NCBI RefSeq assembly: GCF_001411555.2
Contig: NC_049901.1
Span: forward strand, 35,288,838 to 35,352,837
Source: Juglans regia
Lineage: Eukaryota > Streptophyta > Magnoliopsida > Fagales > Juglandaceae
Direction of reading: 5' to 3'
DNA length: 64,000 nucleotides
Below, piece by piece: positions 1-13,189 of this stretch (within the stretch, counting starts at the first letter, position 1; each line of letters begins with the position of its first letter). The position numbers and the translations under genes were made by a program. Below the pieces are notes generated by a model. It was not told the origin of the DNA, made no database searches, and saw only the letters and a list, made by a program, of their open reading frames with translations.

Positions 1-428
1 TGCTTAAAAATGTACAGTAAAATTTTATTATTTATTTAATGATAAAAAATTAGTATTTTAATTATCTATTTTATATTAGTTTAAATCAATATTTAAACTT
101 CTATCGTTAGATTAAATCTGAAAATTAAAGATAAAGAGTTGTAATTTAAAACCTATAAACCAATATTTTTCCCCACCTTTCATTTCTCCCTCTCTCTCAT
201 TCCCCACGCACGATTGTGGTATTACGTCGCACATTGACATTCACACGGACGAACCTAAAAAGAAACAAAAAAACAAAACAAACGTGAAAAAAAGAAAAAA
301 AAACCTCTTTACTGTTCATTACTGTTATACTGTTTAGGAATATGCGAAAAAAAAAATCACACAGCCTCTTTACTGTTCGTTACTGTTGATTAACAGTAAT
401 AGGATAGCCTCTTTTAAGATATAGACAG

Positions 429-453
429 ATATATATATATATATATATATATA
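429..453. repeat. (TA)n microsatellite
   Basis: Uninterrupted AT dinucleotide run. Similar runs lie near 966-987, 3039-3085, 5098-5122, 5850-5872, 6321-6344, 7290-7309, 8412-8440, 13823-13836, 27465-27483, 30945-30964 and 59480-59502. They produce the isoleucine/tyrosine-rich spurious reading frames seen around them. Confidence 0.9.
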
Positions 454-830
454 AATTGAAGTTAATTTTAAGTGTATGATAGAATAATTTATATTTTAAT
501 TATCTATTTTATGTTAGTTTAAATCAATATTTAAACTTCTACCGTTAGATTAAATTTAAAGATTAAAAATGATATATCACTTTTAGTATTACTCTATAAA
601 AGTCTAAATAACTTAAATAAAAATCTAAAAAATACTTATCACACAAATTTGATCCAATCAATTCAATTATATATACATGAATACAAAAAAAAGTCTATTT
701 AAAGAGAAAGAAGTAATATAAACACTTGCGGAAAAAAACATGCAAAAAAAAAAAAAAAACTTTACACTGTTTATTACTGTTGATGATGAAGGTAATATAA
801 ACAATTGCAAAAAAAAAAAAAAACCTCTAC

Positions 831-878
831 ACTGTTCATTACTGTTGATGAACAGTGACATCAACAGTAATAAACAGT
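831..878. repeat. Foldback (hairpin) repeat
   Basis: A 20-nt arm (ACTGTTCATTACTGTTGATG, 831-850) is followed by an 8-nt loop and its reverse complement at 859-878 with one mismatch. A second perfect hairpin, GCGCCTC-TT-GAGGCGC, lies at 905-920. The arms reuse the ACTGTT motif of the surrounding repeat unit, which suggests a miniature foldback element rather than a terminator. Confidence 0.7.
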
Positions 879-1214
879 ACATGCATAGCCACTTTTAAGT
901 ATAGGCGCCTCTTGAGGCGCAGATATATCATATTTAATCAAATATATAGTTTGTGCTATAACATGTGCTATATATATATATATATATGTTCACATTCTAC
1001 GTACTACTATAACGTTTTACTTTAATTATAATATATTCAAAAAAAAAAACAAGAGTTGGTTCAAGGGCAGTAGAAATGGGCGCTTGTTAATTCAATTACC
1101 CGGAGTAAGTCTAGATATAATCTTAATGTAAACTCGACACATTCACTTTAAAAAAAAAGTAGACAATGTATCATTAAAAAATAAGTATTTTTTATGTGTA
1201 TTTCAATTGTATCA

Positions 1215-1492
1215 TTCTTTTATTTGAATAGTGAAATGAGATGAGATAAAATAATTTTAAATAAATTAAATAAAATATCACTAGTTTGAATAGTGAGCTG
1301 AGATGAGATGAGATAGTTTTAGATGAGTTGAATAAAATATTGTTAGAATATTATTTTTTAATATTATTATTCTTTTAATATTTAAAAAAATTGAATTGTT
1401 TATTATGTTTTGTGTGAGAATTTAAAAAAATGATAATAATAATATGAGATTAAATTATATAAGATAAGATAATTTCTGTATCCAAATGAAGA
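1215..1492. mobile_element. MITE-like element with partial tandem copy
   Basis: TTTGAATAGTGAGCTGAGAT starts at about 1286 and the far end reads TTCTGTATCCAAATGAAG, so the ends are imperfect inverted copies of a TTTGGATA-type terminus. The interior is AT-rich and non-coding. A partial copy (TTTGAATAGTGAAATGAGAT and following AT-rich sequence, about 1223-1283) immediately precedes it. Related termini occur at about 7850, 46570 and 55980. Short non-autonomous DNA transposon is an inference from size, ends and repetition. Confidence 0.5.
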
Positions 1493-4400
1493 AACTGCAA
1501 AAAACAGCTTGTAATATAAATTCACGACTTGACTGATAAATTTACGTACAAAAGATCACTATGTATATTATTTTATTTCATTTATAGTAATTTAAATTGT
1601 TTCTTCATACAGAAAAAATATTTAAACAAAATCCAATTCAACACAATACGTGGCCACCTTAAATCGTCCAGATCAGCTTGTTTTTTTTCTTTTTCTTGGC
1701 AATTATAAATCGTCCAGATCTTGTTGATTCTTCGTATCAATGCCATATACATTACACTATATTATTAATTACATTTGACTCATAGTCAATTATATTTATA
1801 CAATCTTTTAATTAAACTATAATATTATTTGTCACCAATAATTCCTTGGCCACGTAGTACGTATAGTCGACTGATCAATTACCTAGCTACATGATCATCA
1901 TGTACAGGTCACATAATTATTGAACCACCCCAAACCTTGAAGAGACTACACCCCATCGAGATTATTAATTGCCGAAGTGGATCGAGTTTCGAACTTTCAT
2001 GAGATTATTGCCCAACAATTCCTTGGCCACGTAGACTATATATTCAGCCAAAACCAGGCGAGGGACATGCATAATCTTGAGATCCCGCCTCATGATCAAT
2101 GTCCAATGGCACGTTGCTCCGACCCGTGCTACACAAGAGTGAGATCTCCTTGATCCTTGTCGCAGTGTCGAACCCACGTTGGCCTTCAATTTTTTTTTAA
2201 ATTTAAAAATGTCCCCTAAATTTTATTTATAATTTTATAAATATATAGAATGGCCCGCCAAATTTTTGTAATTTTCATATGCTTTCTAAAATTTCAATAT
2301 ATCTAGAAATGCAGCCTCTTTCCAATTTTTTTTTCTATAGTCCTAAAATTTTGTGTAATTTCTATATATTATCTATTTTTAAGGATGTAGCCTCACTAAA
2401 AGTAATTTAGGCTTACTTTAGAAGAAATAATAAATTTACTAATACGGATTCCAAAGTTTTTTGTTTTACAATATTAGGCTTATTAATATGGAATCCAAAG
2501 TGAAAATATAAGAAAAATCATTTAAAATTAATGATCTATAGGAAAAATAGTTGAGAGGTTTTATCCTCTAAACTTCATTAAGCAAGAAAAAAATTATTCA
2601 AGGTCTCATGAATTATATCATTATATGTTTAATATGACACAAAAATATTTAGATTTTACATGAGACTAAATGAACTAACTTACACACTAGAATGAAAGAT
2701 GACATTGTAAAAGATCACTTGATAGTTTTTATGAAAAAATAAATAAATTCTAACTATTTAATTTCAAAAAATAATAATAGATGAATATAATTCCATGAAA
2801 CACTATCATCATAAATCTGAAACATATTATAAGTTGTGTTTTTAAAATTTTATTTTTACATTTATGTAACAATGTATCGAGATCTAATTATATATATAAT
2901 TATGTTTTTTAATCCCTTTTTTATTTTATATAAATCATATGTCACACAATAAAAAAAGTTGGCTCCTCTCAAAACAATTCCTGGTTGATCTGCCATGACT
3001 ACCAGTTTGTCGGATGTGATGTATAATTTGCAAAAAAATATTATATATATATATATATACATTTATATATATATATATATATATTTACTCTTATGTACAA
3101 TTTACAAAAGAGCCGTGATACTCCTATCGCTGAGAGTTTTTGTTGGAGCTTTTGCTAGTTAGTTTAGAATGATTTTTTTTTTATATTTTTTTTATATGTA
3201 TTTTTTAACACATTTAAATCGATTTTAAAAAATAAAAAAAATCATAATATTATTAAAAAATACTTATTTAATCATTAAGTAAAAAAAAATATTAATAAAA
3301 AAATAAAAAACTCACAACTATAGAAACTAACTGTAAAAATAATATTTTCCTTTACAAAATAATGAGAATGGATTAGTAAATGGTATGGTCCCATTTTTAG
3401 GTAGGTGCATGAATTAATATATTGTGGATTGAATCTCAAGCCAGCGATAAAGGACCACATGCATATATATTAATTGTGTGACATAACAATATTATTATTG
3501 GTCAGGATCATTAACTATTTAATGAACAACCACTAACCGCCCATTAAGTACGAAAATTATGATAATATTTTCTCCTTCCTTTTCTCGAGAAAGTTCATCC
3601 AATGTTTTTTTGTTCCGGCCGGGAGGAGGGGAAAATTATATTAAAATATCTAATCATCCATTTGACACTAATTAATTAGCAATGGACGACTTCTTTATTT
3701 TTTATTTTTTCTTTTGATTCTTTCGAGATAACCTAGCTACGTACCTAGCTTAGCTAGAAGGTTCACGACAAAACTCAAAATTTCCTGGATATCGTGCTTC
3801 TTTTATGACTGCATGTTGAGGAATTAATTAACGTACTACTGCAATATTATTTAATTAGTTATATTTGTGTCGTGGAATAATTGAATCGACTTAAGGTCTT
3901 TTGTTTTTATAATTTTTCTTCATTTATCTCATTTTATTTTATTTAATTATTATAATTTTTTAAAATTTTTATATAAAATAAAATAAATAATTTAATCTTT
4001 TCAAATTATAAAATAAAAATAATATATTCTAATAATATTTTATTTAATTTTTAACATTAATATCAATTCATTATTTTATGTCATCTGTAAAAATAAAATA
4101 GGCCTAAATAAGAAATTTTTGGGTAGATTGTAATTAACTTACTTCAATATTTCGAGACAACCTCCAGCTCGATCGAAGGTTAATGAACATGATGCGCGCA
4201 TGCATGTTTTTCCTATGATTGGATGTTGAGGAATTAATGAACATGCAATATATTAATTATATTAGTGTGCGTTGGACTAATTGACTATAAATAATAAATT
4301 TGTATTTAGCAGCTTGTAACTCAATTTATTGATAACATTTTACTGATCTTCCTTTTCTTTCCTTGGAATGTGTAGTACGTACTTATAGTTGTTTTCCAGT

Positions 4401-5096
4401 AGTATTAATTCATTCATGGGGGTTCCTTCTTCCTATAATTTGTATCCTATTTTAATAAGAGAAGTGTTTTACAAATTTATTTTTGTAAGATCTTTTTACA
4501 ACTAAAATATTTCTAATAAATATATATATTAAAAATTAATACTCGGTACAACAAAAATAAGGATAAAACTTTTATCCTAAAATATATTATTCTCGTCGCA
4601 AAAAGGTTATATAATACTACAAAAATACAGGAGATCAGAAGAAAATAAGTATACTTAATTATTCTCCGAAGTCCAGAGAACACACACACATATATAATTA
4701 TATACTAAATAATTAAATTGACGTGTAATCAATTAATATGATCATAATATTAATTAGTGGTGTAGCAAAGCACGAGATTCTTGGAGCTAGACAAATTAAT
4801 TTATGGAAGGTGTTGACTAATTATATTAACCGCGTGCATGATCACTTGATAACACGTACACTAGCAATGTCCATGATAATTAATTAATTCATGTATACTA
4901 TATATATATATATAGTGCATGGTTCGAGGGGGGCATCACAATTTTGTTAACGTTACAATGCAGGTGTTACATCTGATCATGCATGCAAAATGAGTACTAT
5001 TGGTACGCAGTCCATGTGCTATATATATGTTTAATGTTCCTAGTACTTACGATCGAGTTTATTTAATTATATATTGTAACAATTTTATCACAGAAT

Positions 5097-5128
<32 letters not shown>

Positions 5129-5870
5129 ACAATCGATATAAACGTGCATATAAATAATCCTATTAATTAGAATCTGTACTTTTGACTTTGAAGACGTGAT
5201 TGATGCATGCATTAAAAAAAGATAATTCACGTGAAGTACTGTTTCAAAAGTTATTAGAAAACGAATCTTTGATATAAATAATAACAGACCAATCAATAAT
5301 TAAGAATAATTAGTACTTGCTGTTTAAAGCTTCAAAATCACTTGATTGGACGCCAAAAGTAATAAAGATGTTGATTCGCTGTTTTTATTCAAAATCACAC
5401 ATAATATATAAATATATATTATGTATATTAAGTGATTAGCAATTGAGTTGACTATATATTATTCATGATTTGGCGTCGTGCACGGAGAAAAAATAAATGA
5501 ATTAAGTTAAAGTAATAAATTCCATGCATTATTTAACATGTTGTTAAAGTTCATGTAAAGTGTAATCTAATGTCGGATCAAACCCTCCCTTTTTATAATG
5601 CTAGCTTTTTTACTGAATACATGACCGACCCACTTAATTGGTAATTAATTAAAGAGATTTTGATCCGGCCAGATCGATCCAGCTGTTAAAATTAAGGAAA
5701 TAAAAAAACAGTCGTGCTTGGATCCCAATTGACAGCTCCTATCGTCGTGGGGATCAAGCACTAGTTTTCGTTATAAAATTTCCTATTAAATTTGAAACAA
5801 ATTAAATAATCAGACGAAGAAGTTCAAGTACTTTTTGTGCATTCATATATATATAATATATATATATATA
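1493..5870. other. Non-coding AT-rich DNA
   Basis: No reading frame with recognisable protein similarity. It contains several (TA)n tracts and AT-rich stretches, including a MITE-like stretch at about 3880-4100 rich in TTTTATTT. The sequence CAATTCCTTGGCCACGTAG occurs twice (about 1839 and 2017). Frames near 1965, 2862, 3275 and 5096 are short and unsupported. Confidence 0.6.
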
Positions 5871-6345
5871 TCCTATCTTGGTCTCCGTGTTTCATGTATT
5901 TTTTATTTCTTTTAAAGTTGAAAATGTAGGTCTATAACTTTTCAAGAATTTGTTATTTTTCCATGTATCTTTTACATTTTTTGTTATTTCCTTTGTTTTA
6001 GTTTTTTTTTAAAAAATACACAGTCTCTTGAATTTTTGTCCATAGAGTGTATTCTCTACTCCGTCTTAGACATAGTGTGTGATTGTTTAATTTTGTCTTA
6101 GGACAGAATGTGAGATTTGTTAAATCTGTCTTAGGAAAAAATGATGTCTCTTAGGCGGTTTGTCTGTAGAGAGCTAGAGTAATAAACTAGACCATGTCAA
6201 TCATAAAGAAATTTGTGCATTGGGGAGCTTTAAAATCAGTAGTTAGCTTATATTCTGTATGTTTTAAGTCAAAATTATAATGTTCTGTTATGAATGAATA
6301 AAATTTGTTCTACCTTCAAAATATATATATATATATATATATATC
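5871..6345 (+). repeat. Transcript-like tail with AATAAA and (TA)n
   Basis: A less AT-biased stretch contains three related phrases around GTCTTAGGA (about 6062, 6095 and 6125). It ends with GAATGAATAAAATTTG (AATAAA at about 6297) followed by a (TA)n tract at 6321-6344. A poly(A) signal close to a simple-repeat tail is what the 3' end of a non-LTR retrotransposon or a reverse-transcribed RNA looks like. No coding remains were seen, so identity is uncertain. Confidence 0.3.
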
Positions 6346-8405
6346 CTATCAAATGATCACTACCGTCTTTACATAGGGATTATATTATATTATATATATT
6401 TAATATTTAATATTTAATATTTATTAGTGTTGGATTAATATTGTCAATTCTCATTTGTTAATAGATCAATATCACATTATAGATCAATTAAACCAACATT
6501 TATTTATATTAATCTTGAGTATAATTTCCAATTTCCAATAGAAAAAAATTACAGACAAAAAAATAAATTTTTTCAATATAATCGAGTTTAAAGAAAAAAT
6601 ACAAACAAACTAATTACAAATATCATAATTAATTAAATGGTTTCCGCCTCAGGTTTTCACTAGCCCAATATGAATGCTTTGATGTGGATCGTTTGGATAC
6701 TTTTACAGAGTGTGATCATGATCAGATTAACCATTAAAATAAGTACTGACAGATAAATATATATGTAAAGTGAGTGTCAGAATATCATTCATTGATCATT
6801 TAATACTGTTTGAAAAATTCTAATGGACAAGTATAAATATTGACACAACATGTATATATTGAAATGTCGTATTGGCCAGTAGCCGATCGATCGAGCAACC
6901 CTTTATTTATTTATTTTTTATGTCCTAACTAAAAAATGATCAGAGAAAATCAAGATCAGTATAGACAACTGAAAATACCCACTTTCCACTTAAAAAAACA
7001 ATATTTCATATCATATACTGCAAAAAATGGCTTATATATCCCACACACCATGAACAGTACATTATATATACAATATTCGAGTCTCAACCAATTATGACAT
7101 GACCCTCTGCAAATTAACATTAATACGCTAGTGTATTTAATGTATTAATTATATAAGAAATTAAGATCAAGAGATCATTTCATGGATTCTCCTTGTTCGA
7201 TCGACTCAATTCAGCATTAATAATCCCATCTACTTGGCACTGCTACAGTGATACTTCCTAGAAAATCAACATGATCAGCCCACAGCTCTATATATATATA
7301 TATATATAGTGGCCAAACACTGTTATTTTTTTAAAAAGTAGAAAAAAGACAAGAAGCAATTCTTTGTAAAATTGTATTATTTTTGCAGGATAATGATATA
7401 CATACAGTTTGTTTATAACTGTATTTTAATTGAGGATATTCGTGTAAAATAATTTTATTTTTATAAATTATTTTATAAAAATATCATCCATTTAAAATAA
7501 AATTGTAAAAATGATTGTATGCATATCATTTTTCTTTTTGTATAATTACATTAATTAAGCTATAAAAAATTGGTAGTCGTTAATCGAATGGTTCACTCTA
7601 CACAACTAATTATAAAGAGGAACAAAACTGAAAAAATCTGAGTGGCAGATACTGGCAATAGAGCTTGAAAAGCTTGACAAAGTCAGGAAACCACTGCTAA
7701 CCTTGCATTTTATGATCAGGAATACATTTATTTATCTTCGGTTTTGCATTGTTCTTTTGTTCTCATACGCTTTTCGGCCTTAAATATTAATTATTTATCA
7801 AGAAAGATTTCACATCCTTTTAGAAAAAGAAACGAAAAAAATAAAGCAGTATTTAGATGATTTCAGATGATCTGAATTGTTCTGTGAATAGTAATATTTT
7901 ATGAGTCTCATTAATATGCGTTTGAATATAAACATGTTGAGATATATATTTGAATGTATAAAGTAGTTAGGTTGAGATAAGTTTAATCTTTTTATGAAAA
8001 GTTAAAAAAATAATGAATTTTATAAATGATTGATTTTGAGCTCATTTCATCATCAGCCAAACAAATCTTCTCATGATTGATTATGGCCTTGAATTTGGTT
8101 GCCTCCCTCTCAAATTATTAATACATGTCGGGAAATTGAATCCCTACTATACCTTTTAAGTACCCCACATTTAAAACAAAACAAAAAAAGTACTTAATTT
8201 TCCAAAAATCTGGAGTAGGGTCCAGTACGTACTCGAAGAAAACTTTGGAAAGAACAAAACAGCTAGGTCCCTAGTCATCGGGAGAAATATATCACCGTGA
8301 AACATATCTCATTTAACTTATTTTTAATCAGATCTTGCACCCACTCCGTTACGTTTTGGGAACCTTTTAATTTACTTTTTATATTACTAATAAAACATAT
8401 GTTAT

Positions 8406-8443
<38 letters not shown>

Positions 8444-8802
8444 GTTTTTGGGATCAAACGTTTTGGGATTTGCTGCCCACTTGTATAGAGAGAACAAATC
8501 GAAAAAAATGCGTAATTCCAGTGTAACTGGCCGAGCACATTATATAAACATGTCCCATATATTGTCGATATTTGAGTCATTACTTAGTGTTTAATTAACT
8601 ATTTGTAAACTAATTAATTATGCACCCCTCCGTTACGTCTTCTCAACTTTTCTCTCTTTTGTATTATTAAGTTGTATTATTGGAGACTCATTAGGGAGTG
8701 ATCTTTGGAATGTGCGGAAGGCCGGGTCATGAAGTGTAGTAGGTGATATTGCCAGCGTTCAAAAAGAAAGGTAAATTTTAAGTAGAAAAATTATATTCTT
8801 AC
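6346..8802. other. Non-coding AT-rich DNA with a MITE-like stretch
   Basis: No supported gene. About 7850-8062 resembles the GTTTGGATA-type miniature elements (AATATGCGTTTGAATATAAA, GTTGAGATAAG, ending near CAGCCAAACAAAT). The two antiparallel frames around a (TA)n tract at 8275-8580 are simple-repeat artefacts. Confidence 0.5.
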
Positions 8803-9471
8803 TGTTGTAAAATAAATAAAAGCATAAAGAGAATTGAAATATTTTAATATAGACTTAGCTTTTTAGGATCTCAATATCATTTATTTCGAGTTTTTTTGTG
8901 TTGTACAAATGATCGAATATTCGTAAGACACCCTTTTATAGACATAAGATGATAATAAATATGAAATAGTGAAGTTCCAATATTGGATACATGAATGTGT
9001 AAGAGTTTTATTAAAACTCTAAATCCCACACACCCATATCCTAATGGATTTAAACTAATTTAAGTATTATCACTTAATTAATGAGTCATAATGGGACAAA
9101 AATATCTCTAGATTTAGTCATAGTGGGAGACGAATGTCTCTAACTTTTGCAATGGTTAGAAGTCTATAAATAGCACTGAGGGGTTAAATGGTTTTTACCT
9201 ATAACATAATTTATACATCTAGTCATCGGGAGACACTCGGAGGTAAAGTTGCTGGGGTGATCCTTTTCTCATAGTCAGATCAAATTCTTTATCAAATTGT
9301 AATGGAGGGAGATACTTATAACCTTTATTATTTTATTATCCTAGATCATAGAAAATAGACGATTCAATTAATTATTAAAATTTATGTTAAAATATTCAAC
9401 AGAATATGCTAAAATATTAAGATGTAGAATTTACATAGTCATCCACCAAGTTCATATATGTATTTACAACA
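8803..9471 (-). repeat. 3' LTR of copia-1
   Basis: Starts TGTTGTAAAATAAA and ends TTTACAACA on the plus strand, so the ends are inverted copies as in TG...CA LTRs. It aligns with 14506-14788 over the first ~200 and last ~30 bases. The middle part, about 390 bp, is absent from the other copy. Confidence 0.8.
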
Positions 9472-9589
9472 CTCCCCTAAGATGAACATGCATCATTAAA
9501 ACTTTGCCAAGGAAAATTAGATGGGAGAAAAACCAATGACGAAGGAAAAAGAGTATAATATTCTCTTGTACCTTTGAATGCATTAGAAT

Positions 9590-11195
9590 TGTTTCGTTAA
9601 AATCTTACAAAGGAAAATCCAGTGGGAAAAACCCTTAGCACTAAATTTTTAAATGTTGCAATTGTTATTAATGCTTTAGTGAATAGATCCACCAAATTAT
9701 CATATGAACGTATTTGTTTGTAATCAATATCATCGCTCTTCGGGAGCTCATGTATATAAAAGAAGTTTGATGAAATATGCCACATTTTATATAACCTCCC
9801 TTTATTTGTGTGATATAAGCAACATTATCTTCATATAATGTTGTCGGGTTATCTTTGATGGTGGATAAACCACACTTTTATCGAATATATTGAGTTACTG
9901 ATCTTAACAAATACATTCACGGCTTGTTTCATGAATTGCAATAATCTCAGAGTAGTCGGAAAAGTAGCAACTAATGTTTGCTTAATAGATCTCCATGAAA
10001 GAGCAGTACCACCATAAGCGAACAGGTATTTTATTTGTGATCTTCCTTTGTGTGGATCAGAAAGGTAATCTGAGTCTGAATAACTAATTAATTGAGGATT
10101 ATTTTAGATAAAATAATCTCATGTCAACTATTCCACGAAGGTAGCTTAGAATATGTTTGACACCATTCCAATGCATTTGAATTGCTGCATAACTGTATTT
10201 TTCTAGTAAGTTGGCTAAAAAGGTAATATCGAGTCGAGTGCAATTTGCAAGATATATCAAAGTACCAATTGCACTAAAATATGATATTTCAGGATCAAGA
10301 ATTTCTTCACCATCTTCTCATTCTCTTGAGGGTGAAATGAGTCATTTTTTACATTAAGTGACCAGCCAACCGTTTGAGTACTTAAGGAATGAGCTTTGTC
10401 TATATAAAAGTGCTCCAAGATTTTTTCTGTAAATGTTAACTGATAGACAAGAATTCTATTTGAAAAGTGCTTAATTTGCAGACCAAGACAAAATCTTGTT
10501 TTTCCAAAGTCTTTCATTTCAAACTCATTTTTTAAATAAGTAACAGTTTTCATGAGTTATTCTAGAGTCCCAACGAGATTTAAATCATCTACACATATTA
10601 CAATAATGACAAATCCAGAATATGACTTTTTTATGAAAACACATGGACAAATTGGATTATTTCCAAATCCTTCTTTTATTAGATATTCACTAAGAGGATT
10701 GTACCACAAGCGTCCGGATTAATTTAACTCATATAAAGATCTTTGTAGGTTGATAGAATAAATATTTCGGAGTCTTGAATTATATGCTTCGAGAATTTTA
10801 TATCCTTTAAAGATTTTCATATAAATATCATTATCTAATGATCCATATAAATATGTTGTAACAACATCCATAAACGCATTTCCAAATATTTTGTGACTAT
10901 CAAGTTAATAAAAAATTTGGATGGAATTGCATCCATTACAGATGAATGTTTCTTCATAATCAACATCAGGTTTTTGCGAGAAACCTTGTACAAAAAATCG
11001 TGATTTGTATCTCACAATTTTATTTTTCTCTTTACATTTACGTACAAATACTTACTTATATCTAGTATGCATTGCACCTTCAGGTGTTTGGACTACAGGT
11101 CCAAATACTTCACGCTTTCTAGTGACATTAATTCTGGTTGAATTACCTCTTTCCATTCTGGCGAATTGTTTCTACATTGATATTCTTTGATGATT
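9590..11195 (-). pseudogene. copia-1 reverse transcriptase / RNase H (broken)
   Basis: Reading the minus strand, the RT starts near 11195 (VFGPVVQTPEG region) and reaches a catalytic box CVDDLNLVGT at about 10580-10610 with both aspartates kept. It continues through EFEMKDFGKTRFCLGLQI at 10480-10530. The RNase H end is recognisable at 9640-9740 as YKQIRSYDNLVDLFTKAL, typical of the copia C-terminus. Several stops and frame changes separate these pieces, so no functional polyprotein can be made. Copia lineage assignment beyond this was not attempted. Confidence 0.85.
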
Positions 11196-11639
11196 TTTGG
11201 TTCATTTTTAATATCACCTTTGATGATGTCTACAGTAACTTTAAATGAAAATATGTTGTCGGCAATAATTTAATTTCTATTAAATAATTCTCCTGTACTA
11301 ACATAATGTATCGATATCTCGTTATTTTCAGGCACATTCTCCTCCTCAGTAGACAACTCTTCAAGAGATTCCACCTCAAGGGATTCTATTCCAAGATAAT
11401 TTTGTACAGAAATTTTGGATGAATCCATATCTGTTATTGCCTGTTTTATGTAAAGCCTATTTAGGAGCACCAATTTCTTTTATTTATGTTTTTCTCTTTT
11501 GGGGAGTCTTGACCTTTGCACCAATAGATCTTCTACACTTCAGGCATGTCCTAGGCTCATTAGCTATTGTATTATTTGATTGTTCTACAAGATCATTGAT
11601 TTTTACTGGAGTATTAACAGCCAAAATGTAAGATTTCAC

Positions 11640-12960
11640 TATTTTCTTTTTGTCAGTAAATGCATTTGGTAATTGATTTGCAATAGTTTGTAACTGAATG
11701 ATCCTTTTGAACTTTTAGTTCATATTGACTAGTATGGAATCAAGATGAGATAACGTCAAAATAGTCCATGTTATTTCTTTGTGCTTCTAGCAACTTTTCG
11801 CCTGTTAATAATGGAAGACTGCTTTATTAAAATGACAATATTCCAATGTGTCTTAAAATATATCATAGTTAAAGGCTCGACGTGTCTAATGATGGAAGGA
11901 GATTCAAAACCAACATAAATTCCAAATCTATGTTAAGGACCCATCTTAGTGCATTTGGGAGGTGCAACTGGGACATACACTACACAACCAAAAGTATGAA
12001 GACGAAAAATATTTGGTGGCTGACAAAATGCAAGTTACAATGGGGAATGATATTATAAGCAGTTGGTCTTATTTGAACCAATGATGTAGCATGCAAAATT
12101 ACATGTCCTCAAGCAGAGATAGGTAGTTTTGTTTTCAAAGTAATGGCCGAGTAATTAATTGTAGATATTTAATAAATAACCCAACTAAACTATTCCGAAT
12201 ATGTGTATGGGAAGGAAGATATTCAACATTAATTTCAACTAACATACAATAAGCATCAAAGTTTTGGATCTAAATTATCCTGTTTTATCCAATTGAATAG
12301 ACTAGATTAGATAATTAGGAAATTGTACAGGAAGTCTAGCAAATGCAATATTTTGAGTAGAGAGTAGAAAAATATGTAACCATCTAGTTGACGCATCTAT
12401 TAAAACTACAAAATATCTAAAGGGCCCACATGGTGGAAGTATAGGTCAACATATATCTCAATGGATTTTTTGTAGAAATAATGGAGATTTAATAATTACC
12501 TCATAAATGGATGGTTTAATTATTATCTTTCTTTTGGAACATGCTTCATATAGATAATTACTTGGTAAAAGATTGGTTCTCTAAGGGTTATTCATATGAA
12601 TTCTCAATTATTCAATGCATCATGATTGATCCCGAATGACCAGGATGGTCATGCCAAAACATGAAGATCTTTGGATCAGAGCACTTTTGGAGTACTACAA
12701 CATGTGATTAAATTGTTTTCAATTTTGTATAATATAACCTAGAAAAGAAAGCTGACAGTTTTTATAATATGATATTCTAGCCCAAATTTAATGTTGTAAT
12801 ATAAATATATTCATAACTGTCTTCTTTGGTAATATCAACATGATAACTATTATGATGAATATCTTTAAAACTGAGTAAATATCTTTTAGATTTTGAAGAA
12901 TATAAAGTATCATCAATACAAATTTTTGTTCATTTAGGTAATATGATATTGTCTCTTCCT
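11640..12960 (-). pseudogene. copia-1 GAG-pre-integrase and integrase (broken)
   Basis: The minus strand encodes FWHDHPGHSGSIMM at about 12615-12660, the HxxxGHPG-type pre-integrase zinc-binding motif of copia polyproteins. Integrase core sequence follows down to about 11900. Stops interrupt every frame. It lies between the gag remains (above 13190) and the RT (below 11195), the expected order for copia. Confidence 0.7.
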
Positions 12961-13189
12961 GAGCCTTCAATTAGGTTCAATGAACATAATATTATATTGA
13001 TGTCGACTGTATTTAATGTTAAATATTGAAAATATTTTTTATTTTTAAGAATATTGTGTATTGTACAACCCATATCTCCTTATAGACAAAAGTATGTCTA
13101 AAATTTTATTAATGCAAAAGAAAGTTTAACAAGATATATTAAAAGATAACAATACAAACATAATGTGTTTACACAATAAATAGTGAAAA

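Larger units (their letters stand above)
1..950. repeat. Duplicated AT-rich unit
   Basis: Non-coding. A block at about 54-117 recurs at about 488-556 with only scattered differences (shared core TTAAACTTCTATCGTTAGAT, C for T at one site). A second motif, CTCTTTACTGTTCATTACTG, appears at about 304 and 365 and in altered form near 760 and 825. The stretch reads as two diverged copies of one repetitive unit lying head to tail. No coding potential; the family is not recognised. Confidence 0.6.

Noticed and set aside
2862..3062. Reading frames dominated by Ile/Tyr (also near 5096, 8275 and 8297)
   Set aside because: They arise from (TA)n tracts and have no recognisable domain or conserved codon use.
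11005..11631. Plus-strand frames across copia-1
   Set aside because: They are antisense to recognisable copia RT on the minus strand.
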